Shown here: in pieces, positions 1 to 10,163 of the stretch
Layout of the letters: every line of letters begins with the position of its first letter
Numbering within the stretch: position 1 is the stretch's first letter
Source: Adiantum capillus-veneris
Taxonomy: Eukaryota > Streptophyta > Polypodiopsida > Polypodiales > Pteridaceae
Reading direction: 5' to 3'
Assembly: GCA_014529385.2 (NCBI GenBank)
Contig: CM043954.1
Coordinates: 4,465,306 to 4,529,305, forward strand
DNA: 64,000 nucleotides
The notes under the pieces: generated by a model
What the model saw: the letters and a program-made list of their open reading frames with translations, nothing else
What the model was told of the DNA's origin: nothing
The model's database searches: none
Made by a program: the position numbers and the translations under genes

Positions 1-719
1 CCACTGGTAAATGGCTCGAGAATCAAGTGCTATTACTCCTCTGAGTAAAGGGTCTGCAACTATTCCGCCATCGGTAGGTTCTATGTCCCATCTCTCTCCT
101 CTCCACTAGCTTTCCACCAGAATGGATGTTCTGTTATTGTCTCAGTTTCTGCTATGTTTGTAAGTTTCCGCCTTTCCTCTAAGATATCTTTTCTCCACTA
201 AGTCCTCTTGGTAATTGGGTATTATCGAGAACTTCTGCAGTCCAGTCACTCCTCGTCTAATCAGTCACTCCTCTAATTCCTCTAATTGTTTCTATCCTCA
301 ATGTTATTTGCAGTTAAGTATTAAGGTCCTTCCAAACTGCTTTCAGTCAAGCTTCTAGTCAGAGTGTTTTTGTTCAGTTTGAAAAAGTGGAATCTGCTTG
401 GGGATTTTGCTTAGACGACGATTGAGGCTGTCTATGTGAAGAATATGGCAGAGTTTATATGTCAAAGAACTTTTGATTCCAATACCAGCAGAAAACCTTT
501 GGTGCAATTAAAATTTCAGCTTTGCTGCAGAAAGGGCCATTAGAGTTCTATCCTTTTGTCCTTTGGTGCTCCAAAGCTGGCTACTAAAGATTATTGCGAA
601 CCTTAATACCCTTCTTTATCTGGAGTCCTCTCTTTGTATCTGCTGGAACTTTGTCCCTGCTCAAAAACTATCCCCTCTTTGTATCTGCTAGCACTTTGCA
701 ATTGCTCACGCTCATTGCG
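1..719. other. No gene recognised
   Basis: This mildly T-rich stretch has no reading frame of useful length and no motif I recognise. It could be intergenic DNA or part of an intron. No repeat structure stands out before the C-rich tract begins. Confidence 0.4.
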
Positions 720-1262
720 CCTTAATCTACCCTAGTCTCCCAATCCCTCGCCCTACCTACCCTCCCTTGCTGCTCGCCCTTACCCTATCCCACACCCTCG
801 CTCCTACCTACCATACCCTCCCCTCACCCCTACCCTCTCACTTACCCCACTCGCCCCTACCTACCCTCCCTTGCCCCTCGCCCCTACCCTCTCACTTACC
901 CCCCCTCGCCCCTACCTACCCTCCCCTGCCCTCGCCCCTACCCCCTCACTTAACCCCCTCGCCCCTACCTACCCTACCCTCCCCTGCCCACTCGCCCGTA
1001 CCTACCCTACCCTTCCCTTGCCCTCGCCCCTACCCTCTCGCTTAACCCCTCGCCCCTACCTACCCTCCCCTGCCCCTCGCCCCTACCCTCTCGCTTAACC
1101 CTCTCGCCCCTACCTACACTCCCTTGCCCCTCGCCCCTACCCTCTCACTTACTCCCCTCGCCCCTACCTACCCTCTCACACCCCCCTTGCCCCTACCTAC
1201 CCTCCCCTCCCCTGCCACTCGCCCCTACCTACCCTCTCACATATACTTCTTGCAACCCTCGC
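720..1262. repeat. C-rich minisatellite
   Basis: About 540 bases are built from irregular repeats of units such as CCCTCGCCCCTACCTACC and CCCTCCCCTGCC, giving a degenerate tandem array of roughly 30-45 bp higher-order units. G is nearly absent from this strand. Open frames across it are low-complexity Pro/Leu/Ser strings and are not taken as genes. The complementary strand is G-rich and could form G-quadruplexes. Confidence 0.85.
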
Positions 1263-1380
1263 CCCTACCAATCCAGCGTTTTTTTTGAAGTACAGGCCAG
1301 CGCCCTACCAATCCAGTGCTTTTTGAAAGTACAACAGCGTTTTTTTTGAAATAACAGGCCAGCGCTTTTTTGGAAGTACA
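1263..1380. repeat. Short tandem repeat with T-run core
   Basis: Four imperfect copies of a roughly 30-40 bp unit occur here. Each contains a version of CCAGCG, a run of T, then GAAGTACA. The array joins the C-rich minisatellite on its left to the unknown gene on its right, and could lie in that gene's promoter or leader. Confidence 0.6.
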
Positions 1381-1528
1381 GGCTTCTCCCTTCTTGCTTA
1401 ATCAAGCCTTTCCAGGTACAGTTTTCCAAAACAGTATACTCCAACCACAGCGCAACATATCTCATCTCTGCATCTCAGAGTTCACCCTGCACACTGCACA
1501 TCGACCGAGCCAGGGAGCTAGCTTTACT

Positions 1529-2236
1529 ATGGTTGGTACAAGCAAACAAGTAAGGAAGAAGAAAGCTCTCTCTCCAGAGAGGCCAACTGAGACAACCCAA
1601 AGTTCTGCAGAGGAAGAGGATGTGGATACCTCCAGCGATGGCCTCACCGATGTTTCTTCCACTGATCACAGTGATGAAAATTACAAGGCGTCCGACTCAA
1701 GCTCTGCTTCCGACTCAGAATCTTCTAGCAAAGAGGAAGAGGAAGAGGATGATGAAGAAGAAGAAGTTGTAAAGAGCCAAAAGAAGAGAAAAGACATCAT
1801 GCACGTATTGAGTCATCAAATTCCTCAGCCTCAATCTTCCAAGACCCAAACCAAGTTCACACTGAACTTCCATGTGCAGCAGCCTCATCCGTCGCTTCGA
1901 GAAGTCTTATCAAAAGACCAGCTACACAAGCTAGGTGTGTCAGCTTTAGCAGACACCGATCTGCCTTCGGATATTCCCATGGATATGGTGCATGCACTCC
2001 TAAAGTTTTTTCCCAAAGTCAGAGGACACCCACTAACTGCTACACGAATAGGTAACGCTTTGGGGATGACAACCTTTTCTGCAGTAAAACCGGCTACGCG
2101 CACCTATTCACAACTTTCGAAAGATGCGACAATTGAGGCATGCAAAGAGCTACTCAGTACGAATCATGCTGACTATGCAAGGAATAAACAGCTCTTGGGC
2201 TATTTTCCAGTATTACTTTTTGGTCAGAGATCCTAA
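1529..2236 (+). CDS. Unknown acidic, Ser-rich protein (first frame)
   Basis: I chose the ATG at 1529 because the coding signal starts there: a basic Lys/Arg patch, then a Ser/Glu/Asp-rich segment with an almost pure Glu/Asp run near residues 70-80, then a KKRK cluster. An in-frame ATG at 1370 would add 53 residues overlapping the tandem repeat. Residues 100-235 look like a folded domain (LSKDQLHKLGVSALADTDLP, HALLKFFPKVRG) that I cannot assign. The frame ends at 2236, and a second open frame starting inside it carries on to 3665. An unrecognised intron or a frameshift could join them. The acidic tract and Lys-rich clusters suggest a nuclear protein or the first ORF of a transposon; neither is proven. 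Confidence 0.5.
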   Translation: MVGTSKQVRKKKALSPERPTETTQSSAEEEDVDTSSDGLTDVSSTDHSDENYKASDSSSASDSESSSKEEEEEDDEEEEVVKSQKKRKDIMHVLSHQIPQPQSSKTQTKFTLNFHVQQPHPSLREVLSKDQLHKLGVSALADTDLPSDIPMDMVHALLKFFPKVRGHPLTATRIGNALGMTTFSAVKPATRTYSQLSKDATIEACKELLSTNHADYARNKQLLGYFPVLLFGQRS

Positions 2237-3665
2237 AGTCAGCAAGGGCAAGGGCAAGAATAAGGGCAAGGCCAGATGTGACGTGCCTACTATATTCTCG
2301 CACTGCGAAGGCCTATACTGCCTCATCCACACCATCCCGTGTGGCTTTCATCAAATTTTATTTACCTCTCTACAGTCGCGGGCAAAAAGATTCAGAGCTC
2401 AGGTGCAATCTGTGCAATCTAGCTTTCAATGCTTCGCAGCTCCGATGTTGGCCTGGGTCATTAATATACCTGTTAGTCCTATGGATGTGGATGCGGCGAT
2501 GCAGCGTAAAAGCACTAAGGGAAAAGGGAAAGATATTGAACAAACAATGGATCTATCTGAAAAGCGAAAGAAAAAGAGAGCAAAGGTAGTGAAGGACACA
2601 GTAGAATATTTAGTATCCCTGCCAGTTTCGGAAAGCCAACAGCTTCGAGTGAAGCAGCCAGTTCGACGTTCCTCACATACGGCTACTGATTCGATGGAAA
2701 GTTCAAGTGGTCCTGATCACACTATGCATGTCACAGCTGTGGCTTCTACAGTGTGTGTTCCTCTCTCTACTGCTGCTATTTTTACCCCTACCACAGTGAC
2801 TAGCTCCCACGTCCCAATGGCAGCTGCTTCTTCTCCTATGCCTAATCCTGCGACAACCACTCCTACCATCTCTACTTCGACAAAGAGGCATGCGCCTAGT
2901 CCACCGCGAGCAGTTCCACTTGTCACACCAGTACCACCAGCTGTACCACTCTCCAGCTCTCTTCACCCTGACACTGTTACAGGTCCTTCTACAGGAGCGG
3001 ACTCTACGTCATTTTTTCGGCTATCTGAGGATATATTGCAGGAGTCTAGGCAAGCCATTGCCACCATTGAGCTGGGAGCAGAGCGTTTAGCAGCCACACA
3101 CCAGCGTCACGCAGCTACTTACGCAGCTATGGAGGGAGCTCTGAAGGTTGCTGAGAGCGCCATCGCAGATAGGGATGCCACTATTTTCACACTCCAGCAG
3201 GCCCTGAAGTTAAAGTCTCAAATGATTAGTGACCTTCAGAATCAACTACAAGGATTTAGAGAATTGCTGTTACAGGAAAATAGGGCAACGCACCCCACGA
3301 TGATGGGTATGGGATATGGGTGGACTGGAGCAGGTACACCAGTGCAGCATGCAGCAACGGGTCCTTCTCAGCAATTTATGGGACTTTACTCACAGACTCC
3401 AGTTCCCGTTCAGTACTACAATCAGCAACAACAACAGTATCCTCCTCCTCAGGGGTTTCAGTCTTCACCATTGCCTCAGATGCAAAATATGACTTGTTGT
3501 GATGGAGTTGCTGGAGCACATCGCCATGGCTGTGTTACTCGACGTCCTCAGTACACTACAGGACAGGTGCTACCATCTGCTCAGCAGCAGGTGGCTGGTC
3601 ATTTCTCAGGAAACACACTACTGACAGGAGAGCTCGCATACAGCAAGGCCCCACAATCGATCTGA
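2124..3665 (+). CDS. Unknown Pro/Gln-rich coiled-coil protein (second frame)
   Basis: This is a 513-codon frame, the longest in the left 15 kb. It has Lys-rich patches (KGKGKNKGK; KRKKKRAK), then about 130 residues rich in Ser, Thr, Pro and Ala. A strong helical stretch follows at roughly residues 300-380, rich in Ala, Glu and Gln (AIATIELGAERLAATHQRHA; ALKLKSQMISDLQNQLQ), very likely a coiled coil. The C-terminal tail is Gln/Tyr/Pro-rich with a run of five Gln. It overlaps the end of the preceding frame in a different frame, so it is probably its continuation. A good splice acceptor (pyrimidine tract then TACAG at 2371-2375) lies near its start, but I saw no convincing donor. I know no family for it; a transposon structural protein or a transcription-related protein are both possible. 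Confidence 0.5.
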   Translation: MRQLRHAKSYSVRIMLTMQGINSSWAIFQYYFLVRDPKVSKGKGKNKGKARCDVPTIFSHCEGLYCLIHTIPCGFHQILFTSLQSRAKRFRAQVQSVQSSFQCFAAPMLAWVINIPVSPMDVDAAMQRKSTKGKGKDIEQTMDLSEKRKKKRAKVVKDTVEYLVSLPVSESQQLRVKQPVRRSSHTATDSMESSSGPDHTMHVTAVASTVCVPLSTAAIFTPTTVTSSHVPMAAASSPMPNPATTTPTISTSTKRHAPSPPRAVPLVTPVPPAVPLSSSLHPDTVTGPSTGADSTSFFRLSEDILQESRQAIATIELGAERLAATHQRHAATYAAMEGALKVAESAIADRDATIFTLQQALKLKSQMISDLQNQLQGFRELLLQENRATHPTMMGMGYGWTGAGTPVQHAATGPSQQFMGLYSQTPVPVQYYNQQQQQYPPPQGFQSSPLPQMQNMTCCDGVAGAHRHGCVTRRPQYTTGQVLPSAQQQVAGHFSGNTLLTGELAYSKAPQSI

Positions 3666-4329
3666 TGGCTCCACCTCCAGAGGCTGATACTTCGGATGCA
3701 GCAGTGGCCACCACTCTATCTCTTGGATGACAGATTCAGGAACTCACTATTGTACATACTAGTAGTTTCCTTTCACAGTTTCAGTCCTCCTCTCACCGAG
3801 ACGGTGAGCGGTCTTGTGGCGGGCAACCTGTAGCAGGGCTACAGTGTCACTTCACAGGACAGGCACTTGGACAGTTAGCTACAGTTGGTCTGGTTCACAC
3901 TGGACGGACCCTTTGGGCTGGGAGTGACATGTGGCAGGGTACCTACGGTGGTCTAGTGGACATCGTGGCCAAGTCACCACCACCACTCAGTTTGGAGATA
4001 GACTTAGCTGGCTGGACATTTATGGGCCGTTGGTGGCTCTTATGGGTATACATATGAGTAGTCGTTTTGGGCCAGCCCATCTTATCTTGCACGTAGTCGT
4101 CTAGAGAGAGTCTTACACAGAGCACTGCTTCACCATCCATGCACATCTGAGCCTCGACACCCCATTTGTACCTGTGAGTCCTGGGCTGGAGCTGAGTGTG
4201 CTGCCACGCCAGAGTCTGTACATGGTTCTTTGAGCTAGTCGAGTCCATATGTTCTGGTCGACTGCTGTGTCTCTGTTGTCATCCATTGTTTCTGTGTTTC
4301 ATTCTGTTTGAGAGAGTTTCTATTTATTG
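3666..4329. other. No gene recognised
   Basis: The stretch downstream of the unknown gene has short open frames on both strands but no domain I recognise. It may be 3' untranslated sequence of the unknown gene. The junction to the minus-strand gag remnant is not sharp. Confidence 0.4.
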
Positions 4330-4997
4330 AGTGAGATTGTCACGCACATTGCACTGAGGGACACCCACACTATAGAGAGCACGACACATTATCCGCGCTA
4401 CACTGAGGAAAATAATCCTCCGATTCGTCCTCATCTATGTCCTTCAGTTCAATATACTGTTCAAAGGCCTCGATGTGTACATCTGGGTCATCGTTTATTT
4501 CCTCCTTTGAAGACTGGAAATGAAGTTTTCAAGTCAGTAGAGCGTTTGTGGTGACTGGTTTTGGTTTTGTGAGTTGGTTTCTTGTCTTTGGATCTTTTTT
4601 TACTGTAATGGTCTGTATTAGCTCCCCAATCATTGTCTTTTTCAGTCTTAGTCACTGTGTCTTCTTCAATCTTCTTTGCTGGTTTATGTCTTGCTGATCG
4701 ATGACTTCGCTTGCTGCCCTCACTTTCTTCGGTATGTTTCCTGTTACGCCGAGATCCATGAGATCGGGTCCATCTCTACGCTCTTTTTGCACGCCTTCAC
4801 TTGGAATGGGTGGAATGCTGAGAATCCCTTGATTCATCAGCTGTTTCTGGTTCTAGAGGAAGCTCTATCTCATTCCTAGGTTCTCTCTCAGTATGAGAGC
4901 TTCGCTCTGACTCTTTTGGAATTGGACTGACACGGTCCAGATCATCCATGAATCTGGTAGCTGGTCTTCTATCACGTGCAACTCGTCTAGGCGGCAT
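4330..4997 (-). pseudogene. Ty3-type gag N-terminus, frameshifted
   Basis: Read on the minus strand, an ATG at 4997 starts MPPRRVARDRRP, a typical basic gag start. A charged linker follows, then a frame change near 4800. Further on (about 4500-4380) the strand encodes EINDDPDVHIEAFEQYIELK and YFPQCSADN, which matches the start of the retrotransposon gag capsid domain (pattern: DPE.HL..FEQ, then YFP.TL.G.A). The frame has at least one stop and one shift and ends inside the capsid, so this is a truncated, dead copy. In Ty3 elements gag forms the capsid-like particle. A matching LTR may lie just upstream, at higher coordinates. Confidence 0.6.
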
Positions 4998-5084
4998 GGT
5001 TGATTCCTGATGACTTTTAACACCAACTGGGAGATAGTTCGGCTGTCAAGAGTAACTTAGCTCAAGCCACCGTGATCGCCAAAA

Positions 5085-5800
5085 TGCAATGAGTTGAACA
5101 GTTATGACAACTATTAAAGGTTGGTTAGTTAGAGTTAGTTTAGATCAAGTTAGGACTTCATATTAGACAATACTGGAATGAAATACATAGACTGGAACTG
5201 AAATATGGACTAAACTAGAATTGAAACCGAACATTGAAACTGGAGACTATAATTGGAATGTATTCAGATTAGTGTAAACCAGTACAACAATGTTAGTCAA
5301 GTTTGCTCTGTGCTCTATTAGGGTCATAAAGATACTAGAGCTTAAAGAGCTTTGAGATACAAAGCACTAGGCGAGAAGAGATAGATAGAGATCTCCAAAA
5401 TGAATTAGTAAGCCCTATATATAGCTGCCGGACTGGAGCTGTGATTGACTGTCCGCTCTGCCAGTTACCACACTAACTGCACTTGGGAATTACGAGCCCA
5501 GCCGCCCGCCTATGCCTTCAACGGGTGGTTGTTCTCGCCATATACAATCATTATTGATATGATGCTTGCTGCAGATTTGGAAGCAATCACGTCTTGCTTT
5601 GATTCGCCACCCGCCTTCGTGTGCCAAGGAGGTAGAGAGATCTGGGACCGTCTTTCTTGAGTAGTGTTTCTTTGAGGTAGGAAGCTACCAAGCTTCCCCC
5701 ACTTGGTGGCAGAACTATGGCAGAGCCGGGCTTCCAAATTTGTGCAATCTTGCACTACGTATTCTTTCACAGCTATTCTAATTTCTCGCATAAACCAAGC
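5085..5800 (-). promoter_or_regulatory. Possible LTR with TATA box of the gag remnant
   Basis: The minus-strand gag start at 4997 is preceded on that strand by about 90 bases of leader, then by a possible LTR end near 5085 (CA on the minus strand, followed by TTTTGGCGATCAC, which begins TGG like a primer binding site). A TATATATA box lies at 5412-5419 on the same strand. The order promoter, leader, gag fits a 5' LTR. I could not define the far end, and no second LTR was found. Confidence 0.3.
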
Positions 5801-5999
5801 AGTGTGTACTACGCTCAGGGTGTTTCGTGGTTCTCATTTATTCCTTTATCTTGTGTGTATGTCACATGACAAATGTCTATAGGATTGCCTAGTTGGTGCT
5901 TGTGAGCGCAATTCGAGCGCCTACTCTCTGATACACACGAAAATTTGAAACCGCTTGAGCAGTATGCAATTGGAGAATTTGGTCTATTGTCGAGCGAAC

Positions 6000-6564
6000 A
6001 TGAAGCTCGTGCGTAGTTTTCATGCTTTGGGGTCACCCAAGCAGGTAAGTGTTAATAATATATCATTGCTACATGAGTCTTGGATATGAGAGACTCGATG
6101 TTAAAATTAATACTTGGCTACTTAAGCTTTTGAGCAGGTAGATCCGACTCAAGTGAAGATGGTTCCCGATCCTACTGCACAGGAGATAGATTGTTGGATC
6201 AGAGATGAGCAAGAGGAGATTCTTCGAGAGCTTCATAGAGAGCTTGAGAGCGTGGATCGGCGGGTCACTAGATCATGAGCACGAGCCCTTGCCATCCCTC
6301 TTCGCCAAGAGGTTGCAGATCCAGAGAGAGAGCACGACGGGAGAGCATTCGTAGAGGCAAGCTTCCTGTGCGCAGTAGTCGTGGGAGCGAATGAGACAGT
6401 GTGTCTGATTCTGACCAAGGAGGAGGATGACCCACTTGAGCTGCTGGAGGCAGGTGCTTCAGGAGATCCCACCATTGTTGAGCCAGAGTTTGATGAGGAG
6501 GGTAATGTCTTGAGAGAAGGAGACATGGCCTCCTCATTTTCAGAGTCCGATAGGGATGTTTGAG
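6000..6564 (+). pseudogene. Two-exon unknown ORF with one stop
   Basis: An ATG at 6000 opens 15 codons ending in CAG at 6044, followed by a perfect donor (GTAAGT). The matching acceptor TGAGCAG ends at 6137. Splicing out 6045-6137 keeps the frame, which then runs to a TGA at 6562-6564 with one internal TGA at 6276-6278. The product is strongly acidic (QEIDCWIRDEQEEILRELHR; EPEFDEEGNVLREGD). I do not recognise a domain. It lies about 450 bp before the hAT transposase remnant on the same strand and could be part of that element, or a gag-like fragment. Confidence 0.4.
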
Positions 6565-7019
6565 TGTCTTGATTGCCATGTAGTATGTAGTATGTACTTT
6601 GCGGTTGCTAGCATCATAGCATGCTTCCTAGTTTACTTTTTTATTGAGTCAGGACTCGTGCTTTGTTCCACCTTTGTTTATTGTGGATGAATTATCATTG
6701 GATGTACCTTTTGTTTGATGAGATTATGGTTTACCATTTATGAAGTATGTCATGCCCGTGCTTTAAACTTTTCGAGAGTCGTCTGTCGTGTAGTGTGCAA
6801 TCATGCAATGTGTAAATCAAGATCACTATGAAGCTCTTTGTAGTTTGTTATACTTATGAATATACTAATAAGTACAGACTGTATTGTAGGTTTTTGGCTT
6901 TCACAAAAAAAACCATACGAATTTTACGTACCTAACAACTCAATCCATTCGGTACTACGTACAGACGTACCGAATACGTACCGTACCTTACGTACCTTTC
7001 CACCTTACATACTGGAGTG
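6565..7019. other. Intergenic, with an ACGTAC-rich patch
   Basis: No gene is visible. Around 6927-7000 the palindromic words GTAC and ACGTAC recur (TACGTACC, ACTACGTAC, GACGTACCG, ATACGTACC, TTACGTACC), forming a small cluster of self-complementary motifs. Confidence 0.4.
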
Positions 7020-8400
7020 GAGAGATGTACTTTGTGCACTCTCATGATGCCACCGAGAGTGGAAAGTCGGCCGATGTCCTCTCCGCAGAGTAGATAACGG
7101 CCATAGAGACGATCGAGGAGCAACATGTCATGGCTTTTGTCACAGATGGGGAGGCATTAAACAAGGCAGCATTAGCTATTGTAGAGGGCCACTATCCTCA
7201 TGTCACTGTGCTTTTGCATGGCACATTGCTTGAACAACCTTATAAAAGACATCGGCAAGCTATAATGGATCGCACTAGTCATTCCAGATGCAGTGAAGAT
7301 TGTGAATTTCATTAATATTCACATTTTCATTCGGTGCGAGTACTCGAAGAGGTTGGGCGGCAAAGTGCTCCTCAAGTATTCAGACACCCGCTTCACATTC
7401 AACTTTCTCTTTGTGCGCAGGTTGTTTGAATGTCAAAATGCGGTCCGATAGGTGTTCATCAGTGATGAGTTCACCACCTCTCCCTATGCAAAGACTGTTG
7501 GAGGAATTTTGTGCAAGGAGAAGACAGATTATCTTAAGTTCTGGAAGGACCTCAAGAGTGTAGATGCAGAGGGTAAAACCGGTGATTTATTTTCTTCGGG
7601 TTGTGGATGGCATGGACCCTTGCATTGGCAAGGTTTTTGAGGCAATAGACCACATGATCGAGCAACTTGCACAGCTTGAGCCGAATGCAAAGCGATATGC
7701 AGAGATCCATGCGCTTTGCAGCTCAAGGTGGAATTCATATGCCTCTCCTTTAAACGGGGCAGCATACATGGGGGATCTAGAGTTCCAAGGTGCAGGGAAG
7801 AGGCAAATAAAGAAGTCATGAATCAATTTACAGAGATCTTAAACAAGATGGTTCTAGACAGAGATGGGCGACGCATTATCAAGGATCAGTTTAGATAGTA
7901 CAAAGAGATGCGGGGGCCATTTGGCAGTCTAGATGCTCAGATTGATCGCAAGAAGATATTTTTAATGCTTTGGTGGGAGGACTATGGCTATAATGGCCCT
8001 AAGCTTCAGAGATTGGCAATCCGTATTCTCAACCAGTCAATTAGTACTTCATGCTTGGAGCAATTGTGAAGTACCTTTAACCACATTGCTTCCAAGAAGA
8101 GGAATCGACTTGGAGTAGAGAAGGCAAATGATCTTGTCTTTGTTAGCACAAAGTTGAAAATGCTTTGCAAGAGTACAACTAAATAGATAGATGCTTTTAC
8201 ACAGTGGGAGATGGAGCAAGAGGCTCCTCAGGGAGATGGAGATACAGAGGCACCGACAGCAGGTACTTCCTCCATGGCCGAGGCCGAGCGGGGCCCAGAG
8301 CTCAACGATGAGGCATGGGAGGATGTGCATGACATACAACCGACTACTACTAAATGTGAGGCTTCTCAAGCTAGTGGCCTTTGAGTTTGTGTCTTGACTC
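7020..8400 (+). pseudogene. hAT-superfamily transposase remnant
   Basis: Several frames on this strand, broken by stops and shifts, follow the order of a plant hAT transposase. First comes an RNase H-like catalytic stretch (HVMAFVTDGEALNKAALAIV at about 7125-7185), matching the DUF659 pattern V.TD...N..AA. Next is VVDGMDPCIGKVFEAIDHM, then SSRWNSYASPLNGAAYMGD (7600-7790). The C-terminal dimerisation domain follows: WWEDYGYNGPKLQRLAIRIL, then CLEQL, then KKRNRLGVEKANDLVFV (7970-8150). An acidic tail ends near 8395. At least five stop or frame defects make it inactive. I did not find terminal inverted repeats or an 8-bp target duplication. Confidence 0.7.
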
Positions 8401-8444
8401 TTGACTCCTTGAGACTTTAGGTCTTCCATTATCCACACCTTTTT

Positions 8445-8560
8445 GTATTGCTGCTTGCCCCTTTGCAGTCTCTTTGTGGGATATGCCACCTTCGGTTTTT
8501 TGATATTGCGACTCGTCTTCTTTCTAGTCTCTTTATGGTATATGTCACCTTTGGTTTTTT
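8445..8560. repeat. Two-copy direct repeat, about 67 bp
   Basis: Two neighbouring copies share the order AGTCTCTTTGTGGGATATG / AGTCTCTTTATGGTATATG, then CACCTT(C/T)GGTTTTTT. They lie just downstream of the hAT remnant and are diverged. Confidence 0.55.
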
Positions 8561-8816
8561 TGTAACGCCTTCGCGGGCCTTGTTAGCCAAAATTAAGCGA
8601 AAACTAAATTTTGCTCAATGTTATGGCTCAACTTTCAAGTCCTATCTCTTAACTTCTACTCTTGTAATTATTTGAGAGCTCTAATCTGTAATTACATGTG
8701 TTATTCCGTATGAGCATTGTGTCTGTAGTGTATGTACTATGACGGTTGATCGTGGTGCCGCGCATCACCACACGACGCAATCAAGCCATAATAAGGTTGA
8801 ATGTGTGATTTTTGTA

Positions 8817-8855
8817 AGTATTAGAGTCAAATGACTCTAGTTTGACTCTAATACT
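8817..8855. repeat. Perfect hairpin, 15-bp arms
   Basis: AGTATTAGAGTCAAA (8817-8831) and its exact reverse complement TTTGACTCTAATACT (8841-8855) flank a 9-base loop. Looser complementarity continues outside (TGTGTGATTTTTG against CAAACACACA). This could be an end-joined terminal inverted repeat of a lost DNA transposon. Confidence 0.85.
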
Positions 8856-8989
8856 ACTTGTATTCAAACACACAATGCTAAAAGTTGCATTATTTGGATG
8901 CTTTTTATGCCTCTCGTTCTGCGCCGTTCTCGTTCTGGACCCCTTGCCATTCCCCCATTCCGCGGGGAGGCCCGTCGTTCCCGTTCCGC

Positions 8990-10146
8990 ATTCTAGGTAA
9001 CTCTTGCATAGATGTCATACTTGACATGCCTTGGAACCATAGAGTGGATTCAACTATCTACTCTCAAAAGAAGACCGTCGAGTTCACCCATAAAGGCAAA
9101 AGTATGAGATCAAAGCAGATGGGACACAATACTGATGGTTATCCATACTCAAGTCTCTAGAGCAATTAAGGATTGTCTCCAATGTTGTTTGTTTTATGTA
9201 AATGATAGCCACGATAAGCTGCATGGTGAAAATCAAGAACAGCTCAAAATCTTGGAAAAGTACAAAGATTGTTTTTCAGAAGATCTTCCTTATCAATTGC
9301 CTCCAGAAAGGCATGAGAATCATCAAATAGATATCATCCCTGGAAGCTCTCCTCCCAACATTGCACTTTATCGAGTGAGTCATTCTCAACAAGAGAAAAT
9401 TAGGTAGCAAGTGGAAGACCTACTTAATCGTGGGTTGATTAAGCTTAGTAGCTCACCCTTTTGTTTTCCAGTTCTTGTTGTTCAGAAAAAGCATGGCACC
9501 TTCATAATTTGTATCAACTATCGGACACACAACAAAGTAACTGTGAAGCATAGGTTTTCTATTAATGAATTGATTACATTTTGGATCGCCAAATCAAGGT
9601 AAACAAGACACTCACAAGACTGCTTTTTGTACTTCATTTGGCTTATATGAATTCTTGGTGATTTCTTTTGGATTAACTAATGCACAGGCAACTTTCAATC
9701 GTATGATGGAGTGTATCTTTAGAGATGACTGCCAATATGTCTGCACTTTCTTTTATAATATTCTTGTGTTTAGCAAGAATGAAGAGGAGCATAGTCAACA
9801 TTTGGAAACTATTTTGCAACTTCTTCATGAGAACTAGCTTCTCATCAATGGTAAGAAAGTGAGTTCTTCATGCATAAAATAAATTAGCTTGGACATGTGA
9901 TCTCTTTAGAAGGCAGTCAAATGGATCTAGAGAAGATCACAATAATCCAAAAATGGCTAGATCTTCGGGATGTGCATGAGGTGCGATCTTTTCTTGGGTT
10001 ATGCTCTTACTATTGCTGCTTCATCGAACATTTTTCCCATATTGCTCCTCTATATGACCTAACCAAGAAGAATAGGACTTTTCAATGGAAGAAAAAAGAA
10101 GAGGCAACTTTAAAAAGCTGAAAATCGCACTAACTTAGGCCCAATT
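8990..10146 (+). pseudogene. Ty3 protease end and reverse transcriptase
   Basis: The stretch begins with CIDVILDMPWNHRVDSTI and TVEFTHKGKS, the conserved tail of Ty3 retropepsin (pattern DVILGM.WL). The RT entry follows: LPPERHENHQIDIIPGSSPP, VEDLLNRGLIKLSSSPF and VLVVQKKHGTF (9300-9500), then GLTNAQATFNRMMECIFRD (9660-9720), where the family has GL.NAPATFQ. The catalytic YxDD region is damaged. HVISLEGSQMDLEKITII and FLGLCSYYCCFIEHFSHIA (9893-10060) end the thumb/connection region. There are many stops and frame changes. Confidence 0.8.
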
Positions 10147-10163
10147 CTCATCATTCCTGACTT
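10147..10163. repeat. Target-site duplication, left copy (LINE)
   Basis: CTCATCATTCCTGACTT here is repeated exactly at 11336-11352. The 17 bp flank the LINE fragment on both sides, the expected mark of target-primed reverse transcription. Confidence 0.9.

Noticed and set aside
767-1098. Open frames of 75-92 codons in the C-rich tract
   Set aside because: They are Pro/Leu/Ser/Thr strings produced by the minisatellite; both overlapping frames look alike.
3943-4248. Minus-strand frame of 101 codons
   Set aside because: No motif; the gag remnant on the same strand begins beyond it in another frame.
8561-8880. Possible LTR starting TGTAACGCCTTCGCGGG
   Set aside because: The start looks LTR-like, but no CA end, duplication or primer site could be placed.
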